Origin: UBA1926 sp002337215
GTDB lineage: Bacteria > Planctomycetota > Phycisphaerae > Phycisphaerales > UBA1924
Reading direction: 5' to 3'
Assembly (NCBI GenBank): GCA_963973795.1
Contig: CAXBAF010000030.1
Location: forward strand, 1-44,167
Length of the DNA: 44,167 nucleotides
The translations under genes were made by a program, and so were the position numbers. The notes beneath the pieces are model-generated. The model saw nothing but the letters and a program-made list of their open reading frames with translations. It ran no database searches and was not told the DNA's origin. Shown here one piece after another: positions 11,721 to 19,912 of the stretch (the stretch's first letter is position 1; the number at the start of each line of letters is the position of its first letter).

Positions 11721-11726
11721 GGGTGT

Positions 11727-12386
11727 ATGCCCTCAACCACCAGACTCATCCTCGGCCGCGTCGTCCCCGCCTGCGCTGTACTCGCCGCGTCCGGCGTCGC
11801 CGGTCTGTTCGGCCTCGAACTCATGCGGGCCCGGGCCGAGCGGGAGATCTACCGCGACCGGCTCGCCGACCTGACCACGACCTATGACGATCTCGCGGGG
11901 CGGTACAACACCGCGGTCCGCCGCACCGCGATGACCGAGCTCGTCGTCGAGAACGGGACGCTCACGGTCGTGGTGCAGTCGGCGGGTGGGCGGATCGCCG
12001 ACATCACGACGCCCTTCGACCCCGCCTCGGAGATCTACGTCGATTACGCGATCATCGGGGGGCGGGTCTGGATCCGCCGGATCTTCGACGAGCACACCGC
12101 GCCGTCGGAGGCGATGGTCATCGACCCCGCCCTCGCGAATATCGACTGGAACGACGATCCGAGCGAGGTCGGCAAGGCGATCTACCGGAGCCTCGACGAG
12201 GGGCGGTGGATCGTCACCGTCGCCGGCAACGGGGGGCTCGGGCTCCGCAAGGCCGAGCCGGGCGAGGAGATCGCCCTGGGCCCCGCCCCGGCGATCACCG
12301 ACTTCGATGAGGTCGACGCCGAGGCGGCGCGGACCTCGGGCGACATCGACTGGCGGGATCTATTGGCGCGGGTGTTGGGGAACTAA
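11727..12386 (+). CDS. Membrane-anchored protein of unknown function
   Basis: A 219-residue protein. Residues of about 8-31 (LGRVVPACAVLAASGVAGLF) form one membrane anchor, followed by a short charged helix (RARAEREIYRDRLADLTTTY) likely to be coiled coil, then a beta-rich domain beginning at about residue 70 (TELVVENGTLTVVVQSAGG) and ending with DWRDLLARVLGN. The domain is predicted to lie outside the cytoplasm. I do not recognise a family. It follows the ketosynthase gene by 61 bp on the same strand, but has its own possible -10 element and no ribosome-binding site, so co-transcription is uncertain. It converges on the zinc-ribbon gene with only 22 bp between stops and no obvious terminator. 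Confidence 0.7.
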   Translation: MPSTTRLILGRVVPACAVLAASGVAGLFGLELMRARAEREIYRDRLADLTTTYDDLAGRYNTAVRRTAMTELVVENGTLTVVVQSAGGRIADITTPFDPASEIYVDYAIIGGRVWIRRIFDEHTAPSEAMVIDPALANIDWNDDPSEVGKAIYRSLDEGRWIVTVAGNGGLGLRKAEPGEEIALGPAPAITDFDEVDAEAARTSGDIDWRDLLARVLGN

Positions 12387-12408
12387 CGGATGCTGTGTAG
12401 GGTTACAT

Positions 12409-12849
12409 TCAATAAACACCACCCATCATCGTGTTTGCCACAGCTCCAAGAGCTACCCCACCCGCGAGCGAGAATGTACCGATCACAAAGGCCGAGCAGA
12501 TCCAGGCAGGCAGATAGCTCAGCGTGCGTTCAAGTCTCCGAGCGACGAAAGCCGCGATCGTGAACACCACCACGACCACAGCCAGGATGATGAGCGACTT
12601 TTCTTCCCGTATCCAGATCTCATTGGATCGGTGAACTTCTACTGCGATAAATAGCATTCGCAACACAGCGGCGGTCCCAAAGCCAGCCAATAAACAGACC
12701 ATCTTCAAAGCGGTCTTCTTGCCCCGAATCACACGCGGCTGGGTCCGGCGGGTGTCCCAGCCGCACTCGGGGCAACTGGGGTCGGGAGCTCCCGACATGT
12801 CGTATCGGCACCCCGGACACCGAATCGGTTGAGGCCTCGCCTTCGTCAT
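12409..12849 (-). CDS. Zinc-ribbon membrane protein
   Basis: A protein of about 146 residues. It begins with a zinc ribbon of the form CPGCRYDMSG...SCPECGWD, a hallmark of many planctomycete membrane proteins, followed by a linker (RRTQPRVIRGKK) and three hydrophobic segments: MVCLLAGFGTAAVLRMLFIA, LIILAVVVVVFTIAAFV and AWICSAFVIGTFSLAGGVAL. The ribbon should face the cytoplasm. ATG 12849 gives the usual short leader before the first Cys; ATG 12870 in the same frame is also open. Neither has a strong Shine-Dalgarno site. Function unknown; a zinc-bound protein-protein contact role is usual for such ribbons. Codon use in the membrane part is somewhat less GC-biased than in the neighbours. Confidence 0.75.
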   Translation of the reverse strand: MTKARPQPIRCPGCRYDMSGAPDPSCPECGWDTRRTQPRVIRGKKTALKMVCLLAGFGTAAVLRMLFIAVEVHRSNEIWIREEKSLIILAVVVVVFTIAAFVARRLERTLSYLPAWICSAFVIGTFSLAGGVALGAVANTMMGGVY

Positions 12850-12953
12850 CAGCCCATCCGTTCGCCCCACGCTGCCGCCCGCGTTTCGATACGACGACTG
12901 CTACCTGCTGTTCCATCCCTCCAAGGCTTGCACCACGCGCACGATAAGGGGCA

Positions 12954-13037
12954 GGGTGCCATGGAGACGCCGCGAAGCGGTTTCTCCATGCAGATACCGG
13001 TGAGCATGGAGAAGGCTGCGCCGTCTCCATGGCACCC
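12954..13037. repeat. Nested inverted repeat, REP/REPIN-like element 1
   Basis: The outer arms GGGTGCCATGGAGACG (12954-12969) and CGTCTCCATGGCACCC (13022-13037) are a perfect 16-bp inverted repeat. An inner perfect 10-bp pair lies within it: TTCTCCATGC (12982-12991) and GCATGGAGAA (13004-13013). Each half also folds alone, for example CATGGAGA...TCTCCATG with a CCGC-GAA-GCGG tip in the left half. The plan, two palindromes in head-to-head inversion, is that of REP doublets (REPINs). It is followed after 29 bp by a second element with the same plan. Confidence 0.7.
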
Positions 13038-13066
13038 GTCTCCCCGATACTCACCTTCCTCCAGAT

Positions 13067-13158
13067 GGTGCCACGACTCGCCGCAACGCGGCGCAGTCGT
13101 GCGGGTCTGGTTTCCAGTCAACGCCGCACTACTGCGCCTCGCGGCGAGTGGTGGCACC
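13067..13158. repeat. Nested inverted repeat, REP/REPIN-like element 2
   Basis: The outer arms GGTGCCACGACTCGCCGC (13067-13084) and GCGGCGAGTGGTGGCACC (13141-13158) pair at 17 of 18 positions. The inner arms GCGCAGTCGTGCGG (13090-13103) and CCGCACTACTGCGC (13124-13137) pair at 13 of 14. The left half alone forms CACGACT-CGCCGC-aac-GCGGCG-c-AGTCGTG. Both elements start with GGTGCCA and end with TGGCACC, while their stems differ in sequence; the base changes keep the pairing, which suggests selection or a common origin. Confidence 0.7.
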
Positions 13159-13250
13159 CGCTGGTTCGCGCGAGCCGCGCACGAAAAAGGGCCGCGCCCT
13201 GGTGGACGCGGCCCGTGTGATTCTCAGCGACTCAACGAGCCGTCAGCGTC

Positions 13251-15974
13251 TCAGCCGTCGCAGCCCGCGAGGAACGCGGTCACGAACAGGGAGATGTCGT
13301 TGAGGTCAAGGACGCCGAAGTCGGCCGCGAGGTCGGCGACGCCGGTCTGATCGTTGAAGCCGGTCACGAACGCGGTGATGTCCTCGAGATCGATGATCCC
13401 GTCGTTCGTGAGGTCGGGGCGGCAGAGTTCCGAAGTGATGCAGTCGCTGGGGTTCAGCGGGGCGGTGAAGCCCTCGATGAAGCCGGGCGAGCCCGCCATG
13501 CGCCCGTTGAAGAGCGTCGTGTTGAAGTCGTTGGCGCGGGCCCCGAAGAACGGCGCGGGCACCGTGCCCCAGTTGAGGCCCTCGTCGTTGGCTTCCTCGT
13601 TGAGGTCCGCCAGCGTGAAGATGAAGATCGCCAGGTGGTCAATGTTGGGGTTGGTGTTCTGCGGGACGAGCGGCCAGACGAAGCCGTCGTTGTCGTAGTT
13701 CACCACATCCACCGCGCCGTCGTTGGCGTCGCGGAGCTGGAGGATCTCACGCCCCGTGCTCGGGTCGGTCGCGGTGCCGCCCTCGCCCGAGTCGCCCAGG
13801 CGGTCGAGGCCCGGCTGCAGCAGGTCGGTGTACCAGCCCTCGACGGGGATCGCCTGGTAGCCGCAGCCCCACGCCGCGTAGAACTCGGCGACCGAGTTGT
13901 AATCCACATACTGCCCGCCCTCGCGATCGGCACCGAAGATCACCGCGGCCTCCTGGGGCGCGAGCACCGTGCCCTCCGGGAAGCGGGTTGTCGCCCCGTC
14001 CTCGTCCTCGAGGTACCAGCCGCTGATGTCCACGGCCGCGCCGGTGGTGTTGACGATCTCGACCCATTCGTCGAAGCCGGGGTCACCCGCGGGGAAGCCC
14101 TCGTCGCCCGGGTTCTCGGAGTTGGTGGCGAACATGATCTCGCTGATCACGATGCCGCCGGACGCCCGCTCGGGTGCGCCGGTGTTAACGATGCCGGGGG
14201 AGCCGTGGTCGCGCCCGTCGAAGTAGCCGGTGTTGTTGACCCGGCGTGCGCCGTCGAGGCCCCGCAGCGAGAGCCGCCAGTTGCTGCCGGCGTTGTTCGC
14301 GGTGCTGTTGATGCCCTGCCCCGCGGGGTTGGCGAGATAGAACGACCCGCGGCCGTCGTCGCCGGGCCACCCGCCCTGCGGGACGCCGTTGGAGGTCGTG
14401 CCCTGATAGTTGGCGACGTCCAGCCGGACATTCACCGTCGTCATCTCATCGATCACGACCGGCGCGACGAGCGCCCGGACCTCGTTGGCGAGGTCGGCGT
14501 TGTTCGCGAGGCTGACGCCCCCGACCTGGACGTACTGGTACCCATCGACCGGGCCCCAGCCCGCTTCCCACTCTTCGATCGGGGGGTCGCCCAGGACGAC
14601 CACGCCGCCCGGCTCGATGGTGACCTCCGGGAACTGCGGCTCGGCGCCGTCGAAGACGGGCTGGTCGAGGTCCTGGAAGAAGAAGCCGGTCAGGTCGACG
14701 CTCTCGCCGCCCGCGTTGTAGATCTCGATCCACTCGCGCTCCGTGCCCGAGGGGTTGAACATGATCTCGGTGATCGTCAGATCGCCGAACCCCGCGACGC
14801 TCTCACAGAGATCGAGCACGCCGTTCCCGTCGGCGTCGAGCGAGGGGGTGTTGATGATGTCGAACTGGTCGAGGATGCCGTTGCCGTCGCAGTCGAGCTC
14901 GGGGTCGAGCTGGATCTCGCAGTCGTCGGGCACGCCGTTGTTGTTCCCGTCCGGCTCCGACTCGTCGGGGATCCGGTTGCGGTTGCAGTCCAGGCTCAGC
15001 CCGATGAGGATGTCGATCGCGTCGTCCTGCGCGTTCCCGTTGAAGTCGGTGAACGACTCGCCAACGGTGGGGACGGTGCCCGGGCTCGCGACGTCGCCCT
15101 CGCCGTAGAGCGTGACGATCTCGCCGCTGTCGGTGTCTTCGATCTCGACGAGCCGCCCCGCGATCCCGCGGTCAACCCCCTCGGTCGAAAGGCCCCACGC
15201 CTCACCGGGGAGCACGCTCGCCTGATCGAGCGCCCCGAGCGCACCGTTCGCCGGGTAGGGGGGCGGGGCGCTGGTGAAGAAGTTGGGCTGCAGGTAGATC
15301 GAGCGGCCGTTGCTCGAGAAGGGCCACTGGTTGTTGCCCCGGCCGACCTCGTAGTTCGGCCAGTTCACGGTTTCGCCGTTCCCGTCGATCATGAACAGCA
15401 CCTCGTTCACGTCGCTCGCGGTGTTGGCGATCGTGATGGTGTTGAGGAGCATGATGATCGGGTAATCGACGGTGTCGCCCACGCCGTCCTCATCGGTGTC
15501 CACACCCCACGAGGCGATGAACGACTCGATCGTGTTCGCCCGGCCGTCGCGGTGCGAGCCGCTCGCGGGGAGCTGGTTGAACTCAACCGGATACTCCCAC
15601 GATGACATGACGATCGCCGACTCGCCCGGCTCCAGAATCACGCTGTTGACCACCGAGCACACCTCGCCCGCGAAGTCGCAGCCGTCGATGCCCTGGTCGA
15701 CCGCACCCGGGACGATCGTCTGGCTGACGGGATCGAAGATCGTGCCCGAGCCGAACGGGTCGGATGGGCTGTTGTTGTCCTCGTCGGCCAGCTTCCAGTT
15801 CGAGATGTCCACCGGGATCAGCCCGACGTTGGTGATCTCCACCCACTCGGTCTCCGCCTCGTCGCCCGAGGGGTTGAAGAACACCTCGGTGACAACCACG
15901 TCGTTCCCGATGCCCGCGTTCGCGGTCATCGCCAGGCCGGCCATGAGGGCCAGCGCGCTCGATTCTTTCATCAT
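13251..15974 (-). CDS. Secreted lamin-tail-domain protein with calcium-binding repeats and dockerin-like C-terminus
   Basis: A 907-residue secreted protein. The signal peptide is MMKESSALALMAGLAMTANA. Three lamin-tail-type modules start near residues 26 (VVTEVFFNPSG...TEWVEI), 398 (ITEIMFNPSGTEREWIEIYN) and 608 (VISEIMFA...FDEWVEIVN), each with the D(I/L)SGW/TGF-type continuation. Between the first two (about 331-391) lie Asp/Asn-rich calcium loops such as DGNNNGVPDDCE and DCDGNGILDQFD, resembling thrombospondin type 3 or EF-hand repeats. The last 55 residues carry two DLTNDGIIDLEDITAFV/DLNDISLFVTAF-type loops, as in planctomycete dockerin-like tails. GGAG lies seven bases before ATG 15974. 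It is downstream of a prepilin-like gene on the same strand. It is probably a large surface or extracellular adhesion-type protein; no catalytic domain is visible. Confidence 0.9.
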   Translation of the reverse strand: MMKESSALALMAGLAMTANAGIGNDVVVTEVFFNPSGDEAETEWVEITNVGLIPVDISNWKLADEDNNSPSDPFGSGTIFDPVSQTIVPGAVDQGIDGCDFAGEVCSVVNSVILEPGESAIVMSSWEYPVEFNQLPASGSHRDGRANTIESFIASWGVDTDEDGVGDTVDYPIIMLLNTITIANTASDVNEVLFMIDGNGETVNWPNYEVGRGNNQWPFSSNGRSIYLQPNFFTSAPPPYPANGALGALDQASVLPGEAWGLSTEGVDRGIAGRLVEIEDTDSGEIVTLYGEGDVASPGTVPTVGESFTDFNGNAQDDAIDILIGLSLDCNRNRIPDESEPDGNNNGVPDDCEIQLDPELDCDGNGILDQFDIINTPSLDADGNGVLDLCESVAGFGDLTITEIMFNPSGTEREWIEIYNAGGESVDLTGFFFQDLDQPVFDGAEPQFPEVTIEPGGVVVLGDPPIEEWEAGWGPVDGYQYVQVGGVSLANNADLANEVRALVAPVVIDEMTTVNVRLDVANYQGTTSNGVPQGGWPGDDGRGSFYLANPAGQGINSTANNAGSNWRLSLRGLDGARRVNNTGYFDGRDHGSPGIVNTGAPERASGGIVISEIMFATNSENPGDEGFPAGDPGFDEWVEIVNTTGAAVDISGWYLEDEDGATTRFPEGTVLAPQEAAVIFGADREGGQYVDYNSVAEFYAAWGCGYQAIPVEGWYTDLLQPGLDRLGDSGEGGTATDPSTGREILQLRDANDGAVDVVNYDNDGFVWPLVPQNTNPNIDHLAIFIFTLADLNEEANDEGLNWGTVPAPFFGARANDFNTTLFNGRMAGSPGFIEGFTAPLNPSDCITSELCRPDLTNDGIIDLEDITAFVTGFNDQTGVADLAADFGVLDLNDISLFVTAFLAGCDG

Positions 15975-16138
15975 CACGGATCTCCGTTCTCTCGTTTCCG
16001 ACGGGACCCCGGCTCCCCCGTCGATGATCTCGATCCCGAGCCGAGGGGCACCGCCCAAGGCCCACGCCCGTCCCGGGAAGACGAACGCTCTTCTCCAAAG
16101 CCCGCCCCCCGGTGGTCGCCGGGAGGCGGGGCGAAGCA

Positions 16139-16175
16139 AGGCGCGGATGGGCCGTCAGGCCCACCCGTAAGCGCC
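16139..16175 (-). terminator. GC-rich stem-loop between the pseudopilin and lamin-tail genes
   Basis: GGATGGGCC (16145-16153), loop GTCA and GGCCCACCC (16158-16166) form a nine-pair stem with one G-T pair, extended outward by GGCGC/GCGCC. It starts about 12-20 bases after the pseudopilin stop. There is no T tract. It may act as a processing or attenuating hairpin between the two genes, or as a terminator. Confidence 0.35.
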
Positions 16176-16186
16176 CGCATAGAGAT

Positions 16187-17320
16187 TCAGTCAACACCCT
16201 CGATGCGGAACTGCGTGACCGCCGAAGGCCGGCCCTGCACGAAGCCCATCGTGGTCTCGAACGAGATCCCGGGGGTCTCCTCGAAGATCCGCGTGATCTC
16301 GTTGCCCTGGTCGATGCCGGTGATGCCCACGTGCCGGCTGCGCAGGTAGGTGGCGAGAAGCTGCGAGCCCTTGGTCCGGAACGCGACGTGCCCGTCGGCG
16401 AACCCGACGTTCACGCCGCTGTCGCCGTGGTTGTTGGTCAGCTCGTCGGGCCAGTTGCCCAGGATCGGGCGATCGCCCTGGTTGCTCGTCACGTTGAGCA
16501 GCTCGAGCACGTCGGGGTCGTGGTCCTCGTCGCCGTCGAGGGTGAGCAGCGTCGTCGAGGGCGCCATCTGCGAGTCGAGCCGCTTGATGAAGTTGTTGTA
16601 GCTAAGCGGGCCCGGGTTGAAGTTCTCGGGGTCGCCCCCGATGATCTCCTCGCGACGCCCGTACCCCGGGTCGTCGGGGTTGGTGTACCCGCGCTCGTAG
16701 TTCATGTCGACGACGATCTGCTCGTCTGTCGGCGCCGTGCTGTACCGCGTACGGAAGCTCCCGTCCGGCCAGCGGGCGTACCCGCCCACGAACGAATACC
16801 CGTGCCAGCCCCAGAACTCGAACGAGTGCCCCCGCTCGTTGCGCCCCACGTCGTTCTCACCGATGAAATCGAACGCGCCATCGACGAGGCCGCTGATCGA
16901 GTTGACCGTCAGGTCGTACGGCACCGCCCGGCCGTGCGGGTTCCGTCGGCCCGTCGGCACCCCGTTCACCGTCCCGTCCTCTTCCCAGAGAATCGTCGGG
17001 TCCACGCTGTTGTTCGTCGAGGGGCAGACCGCCGCCTCGGGGGTGTCGAGATAGTCGACCAGATAGGCGAGGTTGTCATCGCCCGAGGTCATCGTCGGGT
17101 TGTACACCCCGTACCGGCTCTCGAGCGCGAACGTGTTCGACGCCTGGACCACGCCTCGTTGCCCCACCGCGCACACCACGCGCCGCGCCGATTCTCGGGC
17201 CGCCCCGAGCGCGGGGAGCAGGATCCCGATCAGCAGCGCGATGATCGCGATCACGACGAGCAGTTCGATGAGCGTGAACGCCCGCGATCGGGCGACTCCT
17301 GAGCGTGCGGTCTTTGTCAT
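16187..17320 (-). CDS. Prepilin-type protein with H-x-DG-type C-terminal region
   Basis: A 377-residue protein of the planctomycete prepilin-like family. The leader MTKTARSGVARSRA is followed by FTLIELLVVIAIIALLIGIL, the class III (prepilin peptidase) signal and membrane helix. The mature domain ends with NNHGDSGVNVGFADGHVAF, the H...FADGH motif common in DUF1559/H-X9-DG relatives. Family members are thought to be exported and assembled by type IV pilus or type II secretion machinery, but their function is not established. The start is fixed by AAGGAG six bases upstream of ATG 17320. The lamin-tail gene follows 212 bp downstream on the same strand after a stem-loop, so the two may form one transcription unit. 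Confidence 0.9.
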   Translation of the reverse strand: MTKTARSGVARSRAFTLIELLVVIAIIALLIGILLPALGAARESARRVVCAVGQRGVVQASNTFALESRYGVYNPTMTSGDDNLAYLVDYLDTPEAAVCPSTNNSVDPTILWEEDGTVNGVPTGRRNPHGRAVPYDLTVNSISGLVDGAFDFIGENDVGRNERGHSFEFWGWHGYSFVGGYARWPDGSFRTRYSTAPTDEQIVVDMNYERGYTNPDDPGYGRREEIIGGDPENFNPGPLSYNNFIKRLDSQMAPSTTLLTLDGDEDHDPDVLELLNVTSNQGDRPILGNWPDELTNNHGDSGVNVGFADGHVAFRTKGSQLLATYLRSRHVGITGIDQGNEITRIFEETPGISFETTMGFVQGRPSAVTQFRIEGVD

Positions 17321-17823
17321 CCGTGTCTCCTTGCGGGCATGCGCAACCCGACCACCACCGAGCGGCATCCCATGCATTCGGCGTGACGAAATGTCAGATC
17401 AGGTAATGAATCCGATGAATCAGTTTTCGATCAATCGAATATAGACTCAGCAGGACAGCAGGAGGCCGGGGCGGAAATCAAGTTTGCGCACACCGCTTCA
17501 CCGAAGCTGAATCCGCTGTGATTCACCAGAACCGGCGGGATTCAGCGGTAAGCCACTGCGGGCAATGCCAGTAATGCTAATGTTTAGAAAACGTGAATGA
17601 GAAGATCTTGCGAAGAGAGCGTGAAGAGAATCGCCCCGAGCGAGGCGCAGCGTGCAGATTCCGCGCGATCGCGAGCCAGCCCGATCCGTGATACCGTCTC
17701 GCCGTGCACGAACGCCACGCCGAATCCGATCACTCCCCGGCAAGGACACCGGCAAGGACACCGGCAAGAACGCCGGGAAGCGGGGGACACGCCGATGCGC
17801 CCGGCGAAGGCGGGAGCGACGGC
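17321..17823. other. Divergent intergenic region between pseudopilin and murJ
   Basis: About 500 bp if murJ starts at 17824, or 380 bp if it starts at GTG 17704. The stretch 17395-17450 is noticeably AT-rich and holds TATAGACT, a plausible -10-like element. GCTGAATCC (17506-17514) and GGATTCAGC (17538-17546) form a perfect nine-bp inverted repeat around 23 bases. Three copies of a 12-base repeat lie at 17739-17774. No RNA gene was recognised. Confidence 0.5.
17739..17774 (+). repeat. 12-bp tandem repeat, three units
   Basis: The unit GGCAAGGACACC occurs twice exactly (17739-17750, 17751-17762) and once with two changes (17763-17774). In the murJ reading frame it would encode repeated Ala-Arg-Thr-Pro if the upstream GTG at 17704 is used. 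The unit length, a multiple of three, allows copy-number change without a frameshift. Confidence 0.85.
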
Positions 17824-19485
17824 ATGCGCGCCGCGGGCCGCGCCGTCCGCAACGTCAGCGGCCTCACGCTCATCAGCCGCGTCGCGGGCCTCGTCCGCGA
17901 CCTGGTCACCGTCCGCATCTTCGGCGACACCGCCGTCGGCTCCGCCTTCGCCGCCGCGTTCGCGATCCCCAATCTCTTCCGCCGGCTCTTCGGCGAGGGC
18001 GCGCTGTCCGCCGCCTTCCTCCCCGCGTACGCACGCCTTCTGAAGACAGATCCACGCGCCGCCCACGCGATCGCCTCGCTGGTTGTCGGTGTCCTCGCGA
18101 TCATCACCGGCGCCCTCGCCCTGCTCGCCGGGGGGGTTCTCATCACCCTCGCGATGACGCTCCCGAGCGACCCGACGCGGTCGTTCTCGCTCCTCCTCGT
18201 CGCCGCGATGCTCCCCTACATGCCGCTCATCTGCACCGCCGCGATCCTGGGAGGGATGCTCCAGGCCCACAACCGGTTCGGCCCCTGGGCCGCCGCCCCC
18301 ATCATCCTCAACCTCTGCATCCTCGCCGCCGCCGCCCCGTTCTTCGCGGTCGATAACGCCGACCCCGAGCGATGGGCCTTCTACATCGCCGCCGCGATCG
18401 TCGTCGCCGGCGTCATCCAGATGCTCTGGTCGCTGCTCATGCTCCGCGGCTGCGCACAATGGACGCGCCGCTTCGAGGCCGCGAGGGGCGAGGCGAAGGC
18501 CATGCTCGTGCGCATCGTCCCGGCTCTGATCGGGCTCGGCGCGCTCCAACTCAACGCGTTTCTTGACACCCTCATCGCGATGTGGCCCAACTGGGTGGGC
18601 CCGACCTTCATGGGCCGCGACTACCCGCTCGACGAGGCGTCCAATGCCGTCCTCTTTTATGCCCAGCGCCTCTACCAGTTCCCGCTGGGCGTCTTCGGCA
18701 TCGCCGTCGCCACCGTCGTCTTCCCCCAACTCGCCCGCGCCTCGACCGACCCGGCCTCGTTCGTGCGCACGCTCCGAAACGGCGTGCGCCTCAGCCTCTT
18801 CATCGCGCTGCCCGCCTCCGTCGGCCTCGCCCTCGTCCGCGAGCCCCTCGTCCGAACCGTCTACACCGGACTGGGCGACGGGTTCAGCGACGAGGGCGTC
18901 GCGCGGGCGACCTCCGTCGTCCTGGGTTACAGCGTCGCCATCTGGTCATACTCGCTCGTCCATGTCTTCACCCGCGCGTTCTACGCCGTCGGCAACACGC
19001 GCACGCCGATGACCGTCTCGCTCATCACCGTCGCGTTCAATCTCACGCTCAACCTGATCCTGATCTGGCCCCTCCGCGAGGCAGGCCTCGCCTGGTCCAC
19101 AGCCGCCGCCTCGATTCTCCAGATCCTCATCCTCGTGACCCTCGCCCGACGACGCCTCGCGATCGGGCCCCTGCTCGATCGCTCGGCCAGGTCCTCGATC
19201 GTGCGTCTATCCGCGATCTCCGGCGTCATGGGCGCCGCCGTTCTCGCCGCTGCCTGGATCATGCCCGCGCCCTCCACATGGGCGGGCAACGCGGGGTCGC
19301 TGGCCGTGCTGATCATCGTTGGCGCAGCGGTCTTCGCGGTTGGCGCTGTCCTCGCCCGTGCCCCCGAACTCGGCTGGCTGCTGGGCCGAAACTCATCGCC
19401 CGCCGCCTCCCCACCCGATGACATCTCCGATGACACCCCCGAAGAGACCGGAGACGCACCCGATCCGTCCAGCGACCACCGATGA
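17824..19485 (+). CDS. murJ: Lipid II flippase MurJ (MviN)
   Basis: A 553-residue polytopic membrane protein of the MOP superfamily that moves lipid-linked peptidoglycan precursors across the inner membrane. Family signatures at the N-terminus are NVSGLTLISRVAGLVRDLVT and AFAAAFAIPNLFRRLFGEGA, followed by FLPAYARLL; about 14 hydrophobic segments follow, with RLYQFPLGVFGIAVATVVFP and AFYAVGNTRTPM further on. ATG 17824 is chosen because GGGAG lies seven bases upstream and the protein then begins a few residues before the conserved NVSGLT. The frame is open back to GTG 17704, which would add 40 residues rich in ARTP repeats. A Pro/Asp/Glu-rich tail of about 35 residues ends the protein. With the nearby L,D-transpeptidase it indicates a normal peptidoglycan pathway. 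Confidence 0.95.
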   Translation: MRAAGRAVRNVSGLTLISRVAGLVRDLVTVRIFGDTAVGSAFAAAFAIPNLFRRLFGEGALSAAFLPAYARLLKTDPRAAHAIASLVVGVLAIITGALALLAGGVLITLAMTLPSDPTRSFSLLLVAAMLPYMPLICTAAILGGMLQAHNRFGPWAAAPIILNLCILAAAAPFFAVDNADPERWAFYIAAAIVVAGVIQMLWSLLMLRGCAQWTRRFEAARGEAKAMLVRIVPALIGLGALQLNAFLDTLIAMWPNWVGPTFMGRDYPLDEASNAVLFYAQRLYQFPLGVFGIAVATVVFPQLARASTDPASFVRTLRNGVRLSLFIALPASVGLALVREPLVRTVYTGLGDGFSDEGVARATSVVLGYSVAIWSYSLVHVFTRAFYAVGNTRTPMTVSLITVAFNLTLNLILIWPLREAGLAWSTAAASILQILILVTLARRRLAIGPLLDRSARSSIVRLSAISGVMGAAVLAAAWIMPAPSTWAGNAGSLAVLIIVGAAVFAVGAVLARAPELGWLLGRNSSPAASPPDDISDDTPEETGDAPDPSSDHR

Positions 19486-19648
19486 TCGCCGCCGCCGCAC
19501 GCTCCAACGCGGGCTTGTCGCCGGGCTTCTCATCGCCGCGGGTCTCGCTCTGACCGCCTGCACCACCGATCAGGTCTTCGACACCTCCCGATACTGGGGC
19601 GACCGATTGACGGGCGCGACCATCGACGCCGACCCGAGCCAAGACTGA
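19430..19648 (+). CDS. Small lipoprotein
   Basis: A 72-residue protein whose 5' end overlaps the end of murJ by 56 bases in another frame. A basic stretch (TTDDRRRRTLQRG) is followed by LVAGLLIAAGLALTAC, a signal peptide with lipobox LTAC, and a mature part of only about 28 residues (CTTDQVFDTSRYWGDRLTGA...). The start is uncertain: ATG 19418 and 19430 are both in frame and a shorter form is possible. The lipobox and the position between murJ and an entericidin-like gene support a real gene. Function unknown; a small envelope lipoprotein. Confidence 0.65.
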   Translation: MTPPKRPETHPIRPATTDDRRRRTLQRGLVAGLLIAAGLALTACTTDQVFDTSRYWGDRLTGATIDADPSQD

Positions 19649-19716
19649 GCGCGTATCCTCTCCGCTGACTCGCGCTCGCAACGAATCGCAGCGCATTACC
19701 GGAAAGGAACTCGACC

Positions 19717-19875
19717 ATGCGTTCGACCAACGCCCGCAAGGCGATCGCCGCCCTCGCCCTCGCTGCCTTCGCGGTCTGCCTCACCGCCTGCAACACCGTC
19801 AGCGGTGCCGGCAAGGACCTCCAGGAAGCCAGCGAGAACACCTCCGAGGCGATCGACAGGGCCATCAACGACTGA
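19717..19875 (+). CDS. Entericidin-type small lipoprotein
   Basis: A 52-residue lipoprotein, MRSTNARKAIAALALAAF..., with lipobox LTAC and the mature start CNTVSGAGKDLQEASENT, which matches the entericidin A/B (EcnAB) pattern CNTxxGxGKDxQ. Members are tiny outer-membrane lipoproteins; the E. coli pair forms an antidote/toxin module linked to stationary-phase lysis, but most homologues are single copies with unknown roles. AAAGGA lies about ten bases upstream of the ATG. It sits 68 bp after another tiny lipoprotein gene and 37 bp before the SDR gene, all on the same strand. Confidence 0.85.
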   Translation: MRSTNARKAIAALALAAFAVCLTACNTVSGAGKDLQEASENTSEAIDRAIND

Positions 19876-19912
19876 TCGATCTCCGATCGGACTCACTGAT
19901 CGGGTCCCCCGC

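Larger units (their letters stand above)
12850..13250. other. Gene-free stretch with palindromic repeats
   Basis: About 400 bp between the starts and ends of two minus-strand genes. Short open frames here are incidental. The stretch holds two nested inverted-repeat elements, described separately at 12954-13037 and 13067-13158. The last 90 bp before the lamin-tail gene stop contain no clear hairpin with a T tract. Confidence 0.6.

Noticed and set aside
13635..15605. A 656-residue plus-strand open frame
   Set aside because: Antisense to the lamin-tail gene and without any recognisable motif.
17704..17823. GTG 17704 as the murJ start
   Set aside because: It would add 40 repeat-rich residues and has no ribosome site, whereas ATG 17824 has GGGAG at good distance next to the conserved N-terminus. 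It is not fully excluded.
17584..18729. A 381-residue minus-strand open frame rich in Glu, Gly and Asp
   Set aside because: Antisense to murJ, whose membrane helices and signature motifs are clear.
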